A DNA stretch of 64,000 bases from Himantopus leucocephalus (Eukaryota; Chordata; Aves; Charadriiformes; Recurvirostridae): the NCBI GenBank assembly GCA_003993805.1, contig RSEF01000002.1, forward strand, positions 11,477,168 through 11,541,167, in the 5' to 3' direction. Made by a program: the position numbers and the translations under genes. This document shows, one piece after another, positions 12,501 to 24,500 of this stretch (within the stretch, counting starts at the first letter, position 1; each line of letters opens with the position of its first letter). The notes beneath the pieces are model-generated. The model saw only the letters and a list, made by a program, of their open reading frames with translations, was not told the DNA's origin and did not search any database.

Positions 12501-15500
12501 ATCTAGAATGTGCCATACCTAGATGTACCTACCAGACATCTCTGCCATACCTAGAATGACATGAAGGCAGCATGGACAGAACTTCCTATTGGTTTGGGAC
12601 CATATCTAGCTTTATCCAGCATCTCCAAAGCAGCCTTCCACACTGCAGTCTGTTCAAGCGTGTGGTCTTCTGCTTGATTGTTGGCATCCATACTGAGCAA
12701 ACACCCTCTAACATCTCACAGTGATTTGAAACCACCGGCGTGGTAGAAATGTTTCAGCCAGCTATACAAGGGCGAATCTTTTTTTCTCAGCTTCTCCCCA
12801 CCAAAACATCGGTGACATACAGCTTCTCAGGGGTTAACGTGGAAGTATAAAGTCTGTGAATTTACAAGGATATGTGGCTACCAGGAACGTTTTGTTGCTT
12901 GGAGTGATTCACAAAACCTGCATAATGTTTCTGAGACTGATTCAGGGAGGTGAGCCAAGTTATGACTGACGTTGTGGCGGCCAGGTGCTGCATAAAGCAC
13001 TTCAGCTGTGGCACTGGCACATTCACCCCAGAAGGATGTCTTTGTAGTTCTCCTAGCTCCACCAACTGCTCTAGCAAATCAGGTGATATGCATGGGTTAT
13101 TAAACCACGGGTCAGTAGGCAGAGCCTGTGTTGGTCATCAAGTTTCCAGGCATTGTGTCATCTTTCTGTAGGTTTACGTACTGTAGACAAGAGCAGCACA
13201 TGTCCGAGGTTCTGCACCACAGAAAGTTTCCTTCCTGTTAGATATTTCTTGCTGCTCTGCAGTTTAATTCTGAACTCCTCCGTATTTCTGAGGGATTAGA
13301 AATCTCAAAAAAGGTACTAACAACATCTTCATTTATTTCTGTGTAATCAGAGTGATTTTTTCACTCAAAGTCTGATCATAACAGTCGTTTTTTTCCCTCA
13401 GTCCGGAGAAGATACGGCTATTTTGCATCCAAATCCTCATGCTTTGCTGCATGGTGGTTGGTGGGAGGTTAACAGCAAACACAAGTATCTTTCTCACTTG
13501 TTCAGAATAAGTTGACGAAGAGAGGGAGATGGTTCACTCCCACTCATTAGTGTTGCAGAGGGGGAAAAGATTTGTCTTCAGTGTAAATTTGTATTCCCAA
13601 ATTCCACCATTTATGACATCCGTTTTTTGGTAAAGTGCACTTGGAATCAATTTTCTGTTCTGCTACTGAAAGCAGTGCAGCTTTTTCCTACCTTATTACT
13701 GTGGAGTTTGTGTGGGCACTTTTCAGTACAGGAATAAAGTTTGTTCTTTTGATTTTGTTTTTATTTTGGAATATTCTGCCCATTTGAATAAGGGGCACTT
13801 AGGGGATCGTAATGTGGTTCTGAGTATTAATTCTCCCACATTTGACAACCTGCAAGCTTGTTTATTATTGTGCAGGGTTCTTTTTCTCCTGATACTGGTT
13901 GCATCAGCTAGAGGAGTTCAGGGACAGGGGGAAAGGTTTGTTGCTGAATCTCTGTATGCCATATTTGCACAGGCTGGAGCCCATTACAGCTTCCTGTTCG
14001 TAAGAATTATGTATTTAGCAGGCAGATCACACACCTTGACTGTTTGTGGGGCCCTAACTTTAAATTTGCAAAGGACTAAGACCTTTTGGTCTTCTTTGAA
14101 AAACTGGCTGAGAAAGAAAGAGTGAAGTAATATTTATAGTAAAAACTGTTACCACTCCCTTGCTGGGTTTGATCTGTCACTTGAGCTCAGGGCATGCTCC
14201 TTTCAGGCTTGGGTAACTTCGCCAGCATCTCTTTTCACGTGTTTATGAAGCACATGCTCAAGGTTCAGTCATACTTTATTCTCATTCCATAAAAGCAACA
14301 TAAAAGCATAATGCTTCATTTGACCGTCCTGTGCTATAGTCATTATGTCGACCGTATCCGAGAACACATCGCTTCGTGGCAAGACACTGGTCATGAATCA
14401 TCAGGGGTGGCGTAAATGTGGACAAGCAGTCAAAGATAAAATTTTTACTCTGTGATAAATGAAATTATTTGAACCGTAGTTCATACATATTCCATGACAT
14501 CCTCTGGGTTATACTCCAGCAGAGACCTAAACTATTTGGATTGTTAACTGCCATTGTGGCTGGACTTGTACACCTTTTATGCCTTTATCATACCGAGTAA
14601 AGATATCCAGGTCACACAAACCTTGTTCTAAATGGCACAGCTTTTGAAAACACTCTCACCTGGGTTTGGGGGGAGTGGGGGCACACACTCACCAAGAAGT
14701 GAAGCTGTGTGAGCAGCCCATCTTCAAGATTTCCAAAGGTGTGTATCTTCTTCCTAATGTCAAACGTTACAGAGATGCTCATATTCCTGAAAATAAAGTT
14801 CCATTTCATGTCTTACCTTGGGCACTTGGCTTTGAAAATGTCAGCTTTACTTTACCAAGCTGCCATTTCAAGTTCTCAAGTCACAAATGAATTTCTCTCA
14901 TGTGCATCATAAATCTCTGGGGCTTTACGATCATTTCTCGGAACTTCTATGATTTGGGGGTTTTATGCTATGACCATTCCAATTTGAAATATCTACAAAT
15001 CACAAATAAAGATGTGAGAGGACTGTAAAATTGATGGTAAATCTGCCTGTCTGAAATGAGCGAACAACATAGGACCCACGGGAAATAAAGACATCAAATT
15101 GGGAATATTTTTTCCCTTGGGGAGAATCTTGGGTACCAGAGAAATTAGCTCTGACATAATTGTTTCCTTCAGGGGACCCGGATAAGTGTCTTTTCTCAAT
15201 ACTTACGCTCACTGGGTAGCCAATAAACAAGAGTTGTAGTATATTTGGGTTTTAGAAGTTCATAAAACTTTCACAGAAGAAATTTAAAGCCACAAAGGTT
15301 GTTAAATTGGGGCCAGATTTACTCCCTTGAAAATGATTGCAAACCTCTTGCTTGCCTCAGCAGGAGAGAGGTTATTTCCATATTAAGCAATCAAGTACTC
15401 TTTTAATCAAGGTATCTTAAAATGATAATTACTCAATCTTAATTATTTGTCAGCAACACATAATTTTTGTTGACATTATAATACTGTTTATTAGCACCAT

Positions 15501-18500
15501 TAATAACTGAGCTATTTTGCTCTCTTCGGTACAATTCTAACAGCAAAGTCCATGGGTATTTTGACTAAATTAGTATTTTAGGAGTATGTTCTGCCTGCAC
15601 TCCTCAGGATTCCTCAAAGGCTCTGAAGGTATAGCAAAAAAAAGAGTTAAACTTCATGTTAAACTACTGGACCTGTAAAGCGCTGTAAGACATTACAGGG
15701 TTCATCCAATGCTGGGATAGATTTTATATTCTAATGCCCCATAGCTTGTAAATGTCTGTGGACACAGGCGTTTAGCGTGCGTTAATGAATCTTGTGTCTT
15801 TACAGCGTTTATTCAGGACACCAGTCTATTTTGATTCCTCCCTCAGAACTGGAGACCAATCCTGCTCTGTGGCTTCTTGCCGTGAGTCAGTACAAAGTGA
15901 GAGACACTTTTTGTTCCTATTCGGTCATGGAGCTTTGTACTAAGGGACTCGGTTCGCAAACAGAGTCACTGAAGGTGAGTAATTCTGCCGTGCTGCACAA
16001 CCTGCCGTCTGCACGGTGGTGTTTGGGAGCCTTCCCTGCCCTGAACGGCTGTGCTAAATGTCTGCAGCGAGGAGAAAACCGTCAGAGTGCAAGGGCAGCT
16101 TCCACAGAACCCGTGTTATTCCTTGCCAAAGGCTATGTATGAATATCAGTCATTCTCTTTCAGATCACAAAGCTTTTAAACATCAAGGAAAGGCTTTTAT
16201 TTACCAAAGCTTTCTGATCTGTGTGCAGCCTGTGTTGATAGGCAAGTGTTGGAAAACAGAGGTGTAAACATCCAAGAGGCCCAAGGAGTATTATAATGTA
16301 TATTATGTTTTATGAATTGGCCGATTATATGAAGTACTATTCTGGTTTTGTAGTTAAATAATCACATACTTTAAAAGTACTGTATTGTTTTAACTGGATT
16401 GTCCTTGTTGTATGGGGTGGGAGGAAAGGTGTATATCTTCTTTTTTTTCCCCAGAATTAAAAGCCAAGTAGCCAGTTACATTTCTGAAGTCATCTAGGTT
16501 TCCCAGTATGCTACTGAAATAAATTAGATCTTGGGATGCTGATGTTAATGATGTGTCCAGCCCTTACCATCCTCCCTTAACAATTTCCTAATCAGTTTTT
16601 CCAAGGCTAGACACTGCTTCCTGTTTGCTATTATCCCCTGGCTTTCTGAATTAATATTGGGAAACAGCATTCCCTCCCTTCAGAATTAGCATACCCATCT
16701 CGTCGTACGTGCTAACGTTGAGATGACAAGCAAGCATGTCTGCTCTTCTACAGCTATTAGACTGTCATCTGGCCGTCCGGCCTCCAGGAAAGGTGGAAAT
16801 TATACTGGCACCTTAGCCTCTATTCCGCTGTTCCTCTTGAATCATAATACCTACATAATATTCTTAGGTCCTACTAACTGTTTTTCATTAAATCTGCCCG
16901 TTTGTGGCCTTTGTTACATTTTAACTTCTTTTTAGGCAAGGGGACTGGACCTTTCACGTGTACGGACATGTGTAGTAGTGGCTGAAGAACGACCTCGGAT
17001 AGCTCTTACTCAGTCATTTTCAAAATTATTTAAAGACCTTGGTCTTCATCCACGGGCTGTCAGCACATCACTTGGCTGTAGAGTTAACCTGGCAATATGT
17101 TTGCAGGTAAGATTTTTCACTCCTTAAGCTCAAAGTTGTTTTAAGAAAAGGGTTTTCAGTAAGAAGCATTCATTGTATTTCCTTTGGCTGCTTGGTTGTA
17201 GACATATTAAGAAAATGCATGTGGTACTTAATGTTCTTGCATATACAGGTAGTAAATTTCTGTTACTTTGTCAACTATTCATCCCTCTCATGTTGCAATC
17301 ATAGCATTTATTCTGCCCATGAATACAGTAACTCAGAAAAGCACATGGTAGTGACAGAATGCATACTCTGTGCTCCAAAAATAGTATTTAGTTGTGTAAT
17401 GTAAAATCCAGTGTCCAAGTGCCTACTTTAGTATGTTACAAAATGAATTCCTTCTGTTTAGGAAATAATTGCAACCATTACTTACTTAATTAGATATATA
17501 TTTTTTGCACACAGTTTATTGCTTACAATGGAAAATTATTTTGCTAGATCTCTTTCATTCTGTTTTGATCCACTAATCAGAAGAAAGTACCCAGGGATAA
17601 TATAGGATTTAACTTGTATTCTCCAGGAGTCTTTATTGAGTCATGATTTTAAGAACAGATGGAGCACTGTAGCTATCTGGTCTGAATTTCTGAATAGCCT
17701 CTAGGTTTTCATCCAGTGATAACTACATCAAGCAAATAGTTTTAGGCTGATCTACAGTATATTATTTTATCTTTCAGGACTTCGAGTGATGAAAGTTAAC
17801 TTGCCTTTTTATAAGGTGCTATATTTTTAATTAATTTTGCCTTATTTCTAGTTTAAATTTATCTGGCATTAGATTCAGGTATTTTTTATTTTATTACATT
17901 TCTCTAATCTAGAATAAAGAATCACGTTTCTATCATGACTTTAATAGACATCTTGGTCTTTGATAAATAGATAAAGAATCTTAAGACATGCTTTCCTGAT
18001 CTGTGTCTCAATTTTATGACTCCTGGTCTCTCTCTGTCCTTCCAAATCTGGTATCAGAACTTCACATATTATTCCTGTAATTATGCCACAGGTGTCCTAC
18101 TCAAATGTAATATGATTTCTGACTTAATAATCTTTTAAAATAATATAAGAATCATCTTCTGCATTGGCAATTGCATTGGCTGGGAAATTCCATATCCATT
18201 TGGTCACCTACCATGTCTCTAACCTCTTCAAAGTCACTGTCTCCCAGTAGAACTTGCGTATATTCTATACGGTGCATCCCACATTTCAAATCTGGCAGTT
18301 ACCCCTAGGGTACATTAAAGGATTTCTCATGCATGTAATGTGCATAATTGCTTAGGTGTGGAAGCCAGAACAGATCTTCTTGGGGACACTGCAAATAAGG
18401 CATTTGCTATTCTTTTCCTGGTTATAAACGCAAAGATTTTTTTTTATTTTATCAAAAAAATATGACAAATAGGCGTTATGGGTTCAGCATAGACCAGTAT

Positions 18501-21500
18501 GTCTGTGTGTTATGCCTGCCTTAGCGTCTTGCCCTGTTCAGTATCACTAAGGAATCCTGGCTTTCATCAGACCTTACCTAAAAGTGACCTTGTAGTTCAG
18601 CATGTCACCAGCATATGAACACAGGAGGTGTGCCACATCTCCAGTACTGCTTGCTTTCTCTCTGGCTGCCAGCAGAATATCCCTTCAGCCCAGGGTGACT
18701 TTAATTATTATTATCAAATAGCATGCATACATACAACAAGGCAAAGCTGAGCAGGGTTAAAAGTCATCCTGTGTCCCAGAGGTAGAGTTCTTTAGTTTGA
18801 CATTCTGTAATTGCTGCTGTAAATATTACCCAGGAATAAAAGTTTAAGGAAATCTCCTGTAGTCTCAAAAGCAGCACTTGAATCCTTCAAAACAGTTTTA
18901 CCCTAATAAAACTTAATAAATAGTCTTGAGAGGAAAATACATCTTGTAGGTTAGAAATGTCTATGAACATATCTTCCCCCATAAGATGGATTTAATCATG
19001 GGTTTAATACAAAAAGTACTGACGGAGATTTTGAAATCTCTTCTACTGAATATTTCTTTGCAAGAATACAGGCCTCTTCATGTCATTCTCCATATCTAGA
19101 GTCCTGGGTGATGACAAGGCAGAGAGGACAACTCAGAAAATGTCTGGGGAATCTTCAGGCACTCCCACCTGAGACAGCACGATTTGTATGGTACCAGTTT
19201 AGGCTGGTTAGCAGGTGCAGGTTGGTGTGCTTTCCCAGTCAGCAACCCAACCAAGCTTCAGTACTTGGCTGGGAGGGGCAGAGCAGGCTGCGAGGACACT
19301 ACTTTCCCTCCCGTTACCGAATGTCTTTTTCAGAGGAGGGGAAGGAGGGAAGTGATGGCATACCTTCAAGGCCAACTGTTTGACTTTCCCGACAGACCAG
19401 GATGGGGCCCGCCAGCCTTCCCCTGCAGCTGTGGTGGAGCTACTTCTGAAAAATAACTGAACTTCTCTGGCTTCTGGTCCACGGAGGGACCAGACATGAA
19501 GGATGCTGTAGATAACAACAACAAATTAGCTGCAGAAGTTTGCTTCCCACTAATGAACATCTCCATTTCAGGCTTGCAGTGATCACTGGGCTGTTCATGG
19601 TGGCTGCTTCACTTAGGAGAAAAGTCATTTGTTGAGGACAGATAATAAAACCAGGGAGTGATAATAAGCAGCAGTAAGCCAGGTTCAGTGCCCAAGTATG
19701 CCTCATTGGAAGTAGTATCATACTGGGCCTGCCTGGGATGGAGTTAACTTGTTTCATTGCAGCCAGTATGGAGCTGTGTTTTGGATTTGTGACTAAAACA
19801 GCGTTGATAACACACCAGTGGTTTAGGTATTGCTGAACTGTGCTGCACAGCATCAAGGCTTTCCTCGTTTCTCACTCTGCCCACCACACCACCACCCCGC
19901 TGCCCGCAGCAAGTAGGCTTTGGGGAGAGCAGGAGGCTGGGAGGCGACACAGCCAGGAAAGCTGTCCCAAGCTGGTCTGGGATATCCTATACCATGTAAT
20001 GTCATGCTCAGTATTGAAAAAGGGGGGGATGGTCTTCCAAAGTAGCCAGTGCTCAGAGACTGGCAGGGCATCGTTCTGCTTGTGGGAGGTGGTGAGTGAT
20101 TGCTTTTGCCTCACTTGGGTTTTTTTTCTTTCCGTCACTCATGAAACTGTCTTCGTCTTGACTCATAGGTTTTCCTGCTTTTGCTCTTCCTATGCTCTCC
20201 CCTGTTCTGCTGAGAGGGGAGTGAGCGAGCGGCTGGATGGGTACTTAGCTGCTGTCTGGGTCAACCCACTACAAATGTGCAGGAAAGCTGAATACACTCA
20301 GAAAAGCTGAATGTCCTAATCAGCATGGAGTTAGGCTGGATTTTTGCTTGACTATGGCTATCTGCCTTTTGATTGTGTTAACTCCTTAGCTGAACTTTGC
20401 TTCTTAGATGGTTCTTTACAGAAATTCTTGAAAGAGTTATTGAATCAAACTGTAAAAGTGGATAACTCTCTGAAGGAATATTATTAATGATATTGACTAT
20501 GAATTTAAGAATAGCACAGAATGAGAGCCTTCAGTGCGGTGATTAACAGCCTGGCTGATCATATAGCTTAGTGTCAGGTTTCATTGAGTTCTACTAAGAT
20601 GTTGTATCTCAGTCCGTAGGTCAAACTGAAAGCCATACATTGTCTAAAGAGTGGTGTGGCTGGAATGCAGAAAGCCATTTCAAAACAGGCTATATTTAGT
20701 AATGTTACCCTTCTAAGTGGAATGGGTTTTGAAACATTTAAGCTGTGGGTAGTTTGGCAAGTTTTAAAGGGGTTTGAAAAACTACTAAAGATGTTACTTA
20801 CAAGCATCACCACAAAACGTGTCATTTTGATAGAGAATATAAAGATACAGGATTGCATCCTTTGAAGCATCTGGTAGTAGACACTGCCAAAGACTGGATA
20901 CTGAATTAGACTGAATGCTCTTTCCAAACTGGAAGTTTATGGCTACCGATATTCCAGAATAGCTTGTGGGCTATTCTGTTTTCTGGGCTGAGGAACAGAA
21001 TGAATTTTAATCCTTGATCAACAATGTTCCTGAAATTAGCATTGTCTCCAGTCTGTTCCAGAAGCGGGTCATGATTTCTGAATTCTTCACACTTCATGAA
21101 AGTACTTCTAAAGTTTGAGTCAACAGCATCTGCCTTTGCTTTGTTTTTTCCAATTTGTGTGATCCATGAGATCAGCGTGTGGTTCCTGGAACACCATCTT
21201 CCACAGGGATAACTGTGATCCAGCCTATTCTATGGTCATTTTATTATACTTACCTACTAATCGCCTTTCTAAACATATCTCTATATTCAGCTATTGACAC
21301 TTACCAGCAAAAAGTGTATCCAGGCTTTCTTCTGTATGGGTTGCCTCTAACGCAACTTGGATATGATCTTTGATACCTTCTCCACTTCATTTCCAATTTT
21401 TTGGACAAATTTAAGACTCAAGTGTTCCAAGGGGAAGGTATCCTGATTTTTCGAAAAAGCTTTTACTGTTGTTCCCCCCTTGAAAAAGAAGAGGGGGACG

Positions 21501-24500
21501 TGTATATGTAAGTACGTGTGTGTGTCTCTGTGTGTGTGTGTGTATAAAAACGTCATAGCAGAATTTTGCCTTTTTTTAAAGGTTACTTTAAAAAGGAAAT
21601 CATTGTGATAATCCCTTTGGTAAAAAAGAGCTTTAGTCTACAAAATTATCTTAATTTCAGGATTAACATCACTGACAGACTAATGCATTGTCATTTGTAT
21701 TCATTTCCTCTCAAATTTAGAGCAAATTTACCATGTTTCTTTCGATGTAGTCATTTTGGACTAGATTTTGAGAGGTGTGCTTTTGAAAATAAATAATTCT
21801 CTCCATCTTTAGGCACTTAAATAGCATTAATATCTGACCTTTTATGGCTGTATAATCACAGATAATGGTCCAGGGATTTCTGAGATGAAAAGACTGCATC
21901 CAGCATATTTTAATTCTCATTAACTAGCATCTTAGAATTCTCAAGAGAGAGAGAAAAATAGATATGAAAAGTAGCCTGTTTCTTAGAACAGCACAGATGG
22001 TTCTCTAGGATTTTAGCTAATTTCCATTTAAACACTTGAAATAAATATTTTCATTTTATTCAGCCAGCTACTCAATTTCAGTTGAGGAAAAACTTCTAGA
22101 AGTTGTTCATTTTCCTTAGTTAACCCTGAAAATATACTAACAAATCTGCCCAAGCTAGGGCAGGAGAGCAGGATTCATCTTTGCTTCTTTTATGTCACCT
22201 CTAAGTGAGACGGCAAGGTTACGTGAGTTATCAATATCCATCTATAGTCAGTAGAATCAAAAAAATACTTCAAGGGACAGCTTCATTCAGCCCATCTCAG
22301 GTGCCCATCTTGGGATGGGATTCATCAACATCAGGAGATACTTCCTAGCTTATACTGCACACTTTTTTCTTTGATGGCTGAAGTTACATGAAATGAATCC
22401 TTCCCTCACTGTCTAGCAAAGGGAACTTTGTTAATAAATTTAGGGCTTAAAATTAGCGTTTCTTTTCATTTAGTGATAGATCACACTTTTTGAGGATCTT
22501 CCATATTAAAAGTAATAAGGGATAGCTCTGCAAAGAGTGCAACAGGAGACCATGCACTTTATCAGAGGTATGATTCACACTTAGCAATGTAGTACAGCTC
22601 TGGTTGAGTTCCCTCAGATTCTGTGTTTTCCCACCTTTACTGTGAGTCATGCCATAAAGTTCTTTCCACAGCTCCAGCTGCTGTGCTTGCATATGTGAGG
22701 TTGTTAAGTGTACGTCAAAAATTCCATTTCTGAGCATCACTGGAGCAGAAGTAGACTCAGAATAAAGGTTGAGGTCACAGCCTTAAATAGCAAAACAAAA
22801 CAAAACCCAAAACAACAGTTATTTTTAAATCCTTAGGACTTCTGATTGCTTACTTCCTGGTTTTTAACTCTGGGGAGGGAAGCAGGGGAGAGCATGGCAC
22901 TTGGCCTTTGACTTCAGTGGAAACGAGGGGCAGGCTGAGTGCTGGGCACATGGTCATCCCTACTGCTGACTTGTTGGGGTAGTCCTCTGTGCAGTTTTGA
23001 CCTGCAATGTTTTCCCAGAGAATCAAAGCCTGGCATGTTGCAGAGGTTTGCATGGACCAGGGGTGGTTCACTGCTGGCAGCCTGAGCATGGCAGGAGATT
23101 TATTTAGTCCAAGGAATTTTACTTATGATATACCCGTTTTCAGACAGAAAATGATGTTTGGCCCATTTTATTTCCTTGAACACTACCTAGCATGTCCTTA
23201 GTTAGTATCAGGTACAACAGAAGTCATGTTATTTTGTTCCTGTTACCAGCATTACAGATGCTCTCTATCTCTATCTTGCAAAATAAATGTGCACAGACAA
23301 ATTCAGTCAGTCTGGTCTTGGCTAAGACTCTGCTTCTTTTGAAACACTTTCAGAGTATCATCTCAGCTGCAGCTGGCCACAGAAGGACCATGCTGAGATT
23401 TCCACCGCTGTTTCTCCAGCCCTTCCTTAGTTAAAAGCCATATGAGGCTTTGGTATGCGCAGAGTCCTCCCTGGACCTGCAGTATAGTCACAGGCAATGA
23501 ATTATATAACTGATGGATTTCAGCAATTCTCCTGCTTTTTTTTGCAGTTACACTGCAGTGTTCAACCTGGATTATTAGTAATATTTCTATTTTGGGGCAG
23601 AAATGTAATCAGCAGATCCATCCTATTTTTTAAAAGGCTTCATCTTCCCCCACATCCAAAATAAACCTGTTTTAAGATGCTGCTGTGGCAGCTTCCTGTA
23701 GTCTTTAACTTGGCTGGAATTCAGAAGTTTGATGAGAGGGATGTGGGACGCCAGTCCTCTCAGAGCTGTTTATTTTCACAAGTTGTAGGGCAAGTCCCAC
23801 TGCAGCCATGTGGTGTTAGATGCTCCACGTGACATGAGCGGCTTAGGACAGGTCACCACTGTGTTTTGTCTCTTTGCTGCGTTATCGATCGATGTGAAGA
23901 ACTGATGGGGTTTTATCAGCTTTTAACTTTACTGTTCTTTATACGTATTACACTGTTTATCATTGGAAATAGACTAAGAATGAAGAATTAGTGAACTATG
24001 AAGTTACTTCATTTAGTTATGGTCTTCTAGTAATTAGGTTGTGCACAAAGCCTTGATTTTATTTCACTTCAGGAACAGGTCTATCTGTCTATCAAGGTGT
24101 AAGTATCTTTCTCTGTTGTGTACTAATTATTTTTTTTCCAAAAAGAGAGCTTACTTTTGATTTCCAGAGGACATCACTTACAAACTTCTTTTAGTAGTGA
24201 AACAGCAGACCTGGAAACCCTGTCTCAAAGGACGTGCATTAAAATAGCAGGGCCTAATGTTTACTGACTTCTTCACCAAAACACAAAAATAAAAATAATC
24301 AGTATGCTAGACACATGTTTTCCACTAACAACGTTGTCTGTAGTGTCCTAAAACCATTTAAGTCTGTTTGTCCAAGGTTAGCAGTCTACAGCTGTCTCTT
24401 CTGTTGCTCTACTAAAATGTTGACACCTCATTTTTTACTTTTTTTAACCTTTAATGGTATAATGGTTAATTTGTAAGATTCCTGTATTTGACATTGTTTT

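Noticed and set aside
13712..14125. Plus-strand open frame of 137 codons
   Set aside because: No recognisable family and no splice or promoter context. Treated as chance.
19440..19856. Minus-strand open frame of 138 codons
   Set aside because: It runs antisense into the solo LTR and has no recognisable product.
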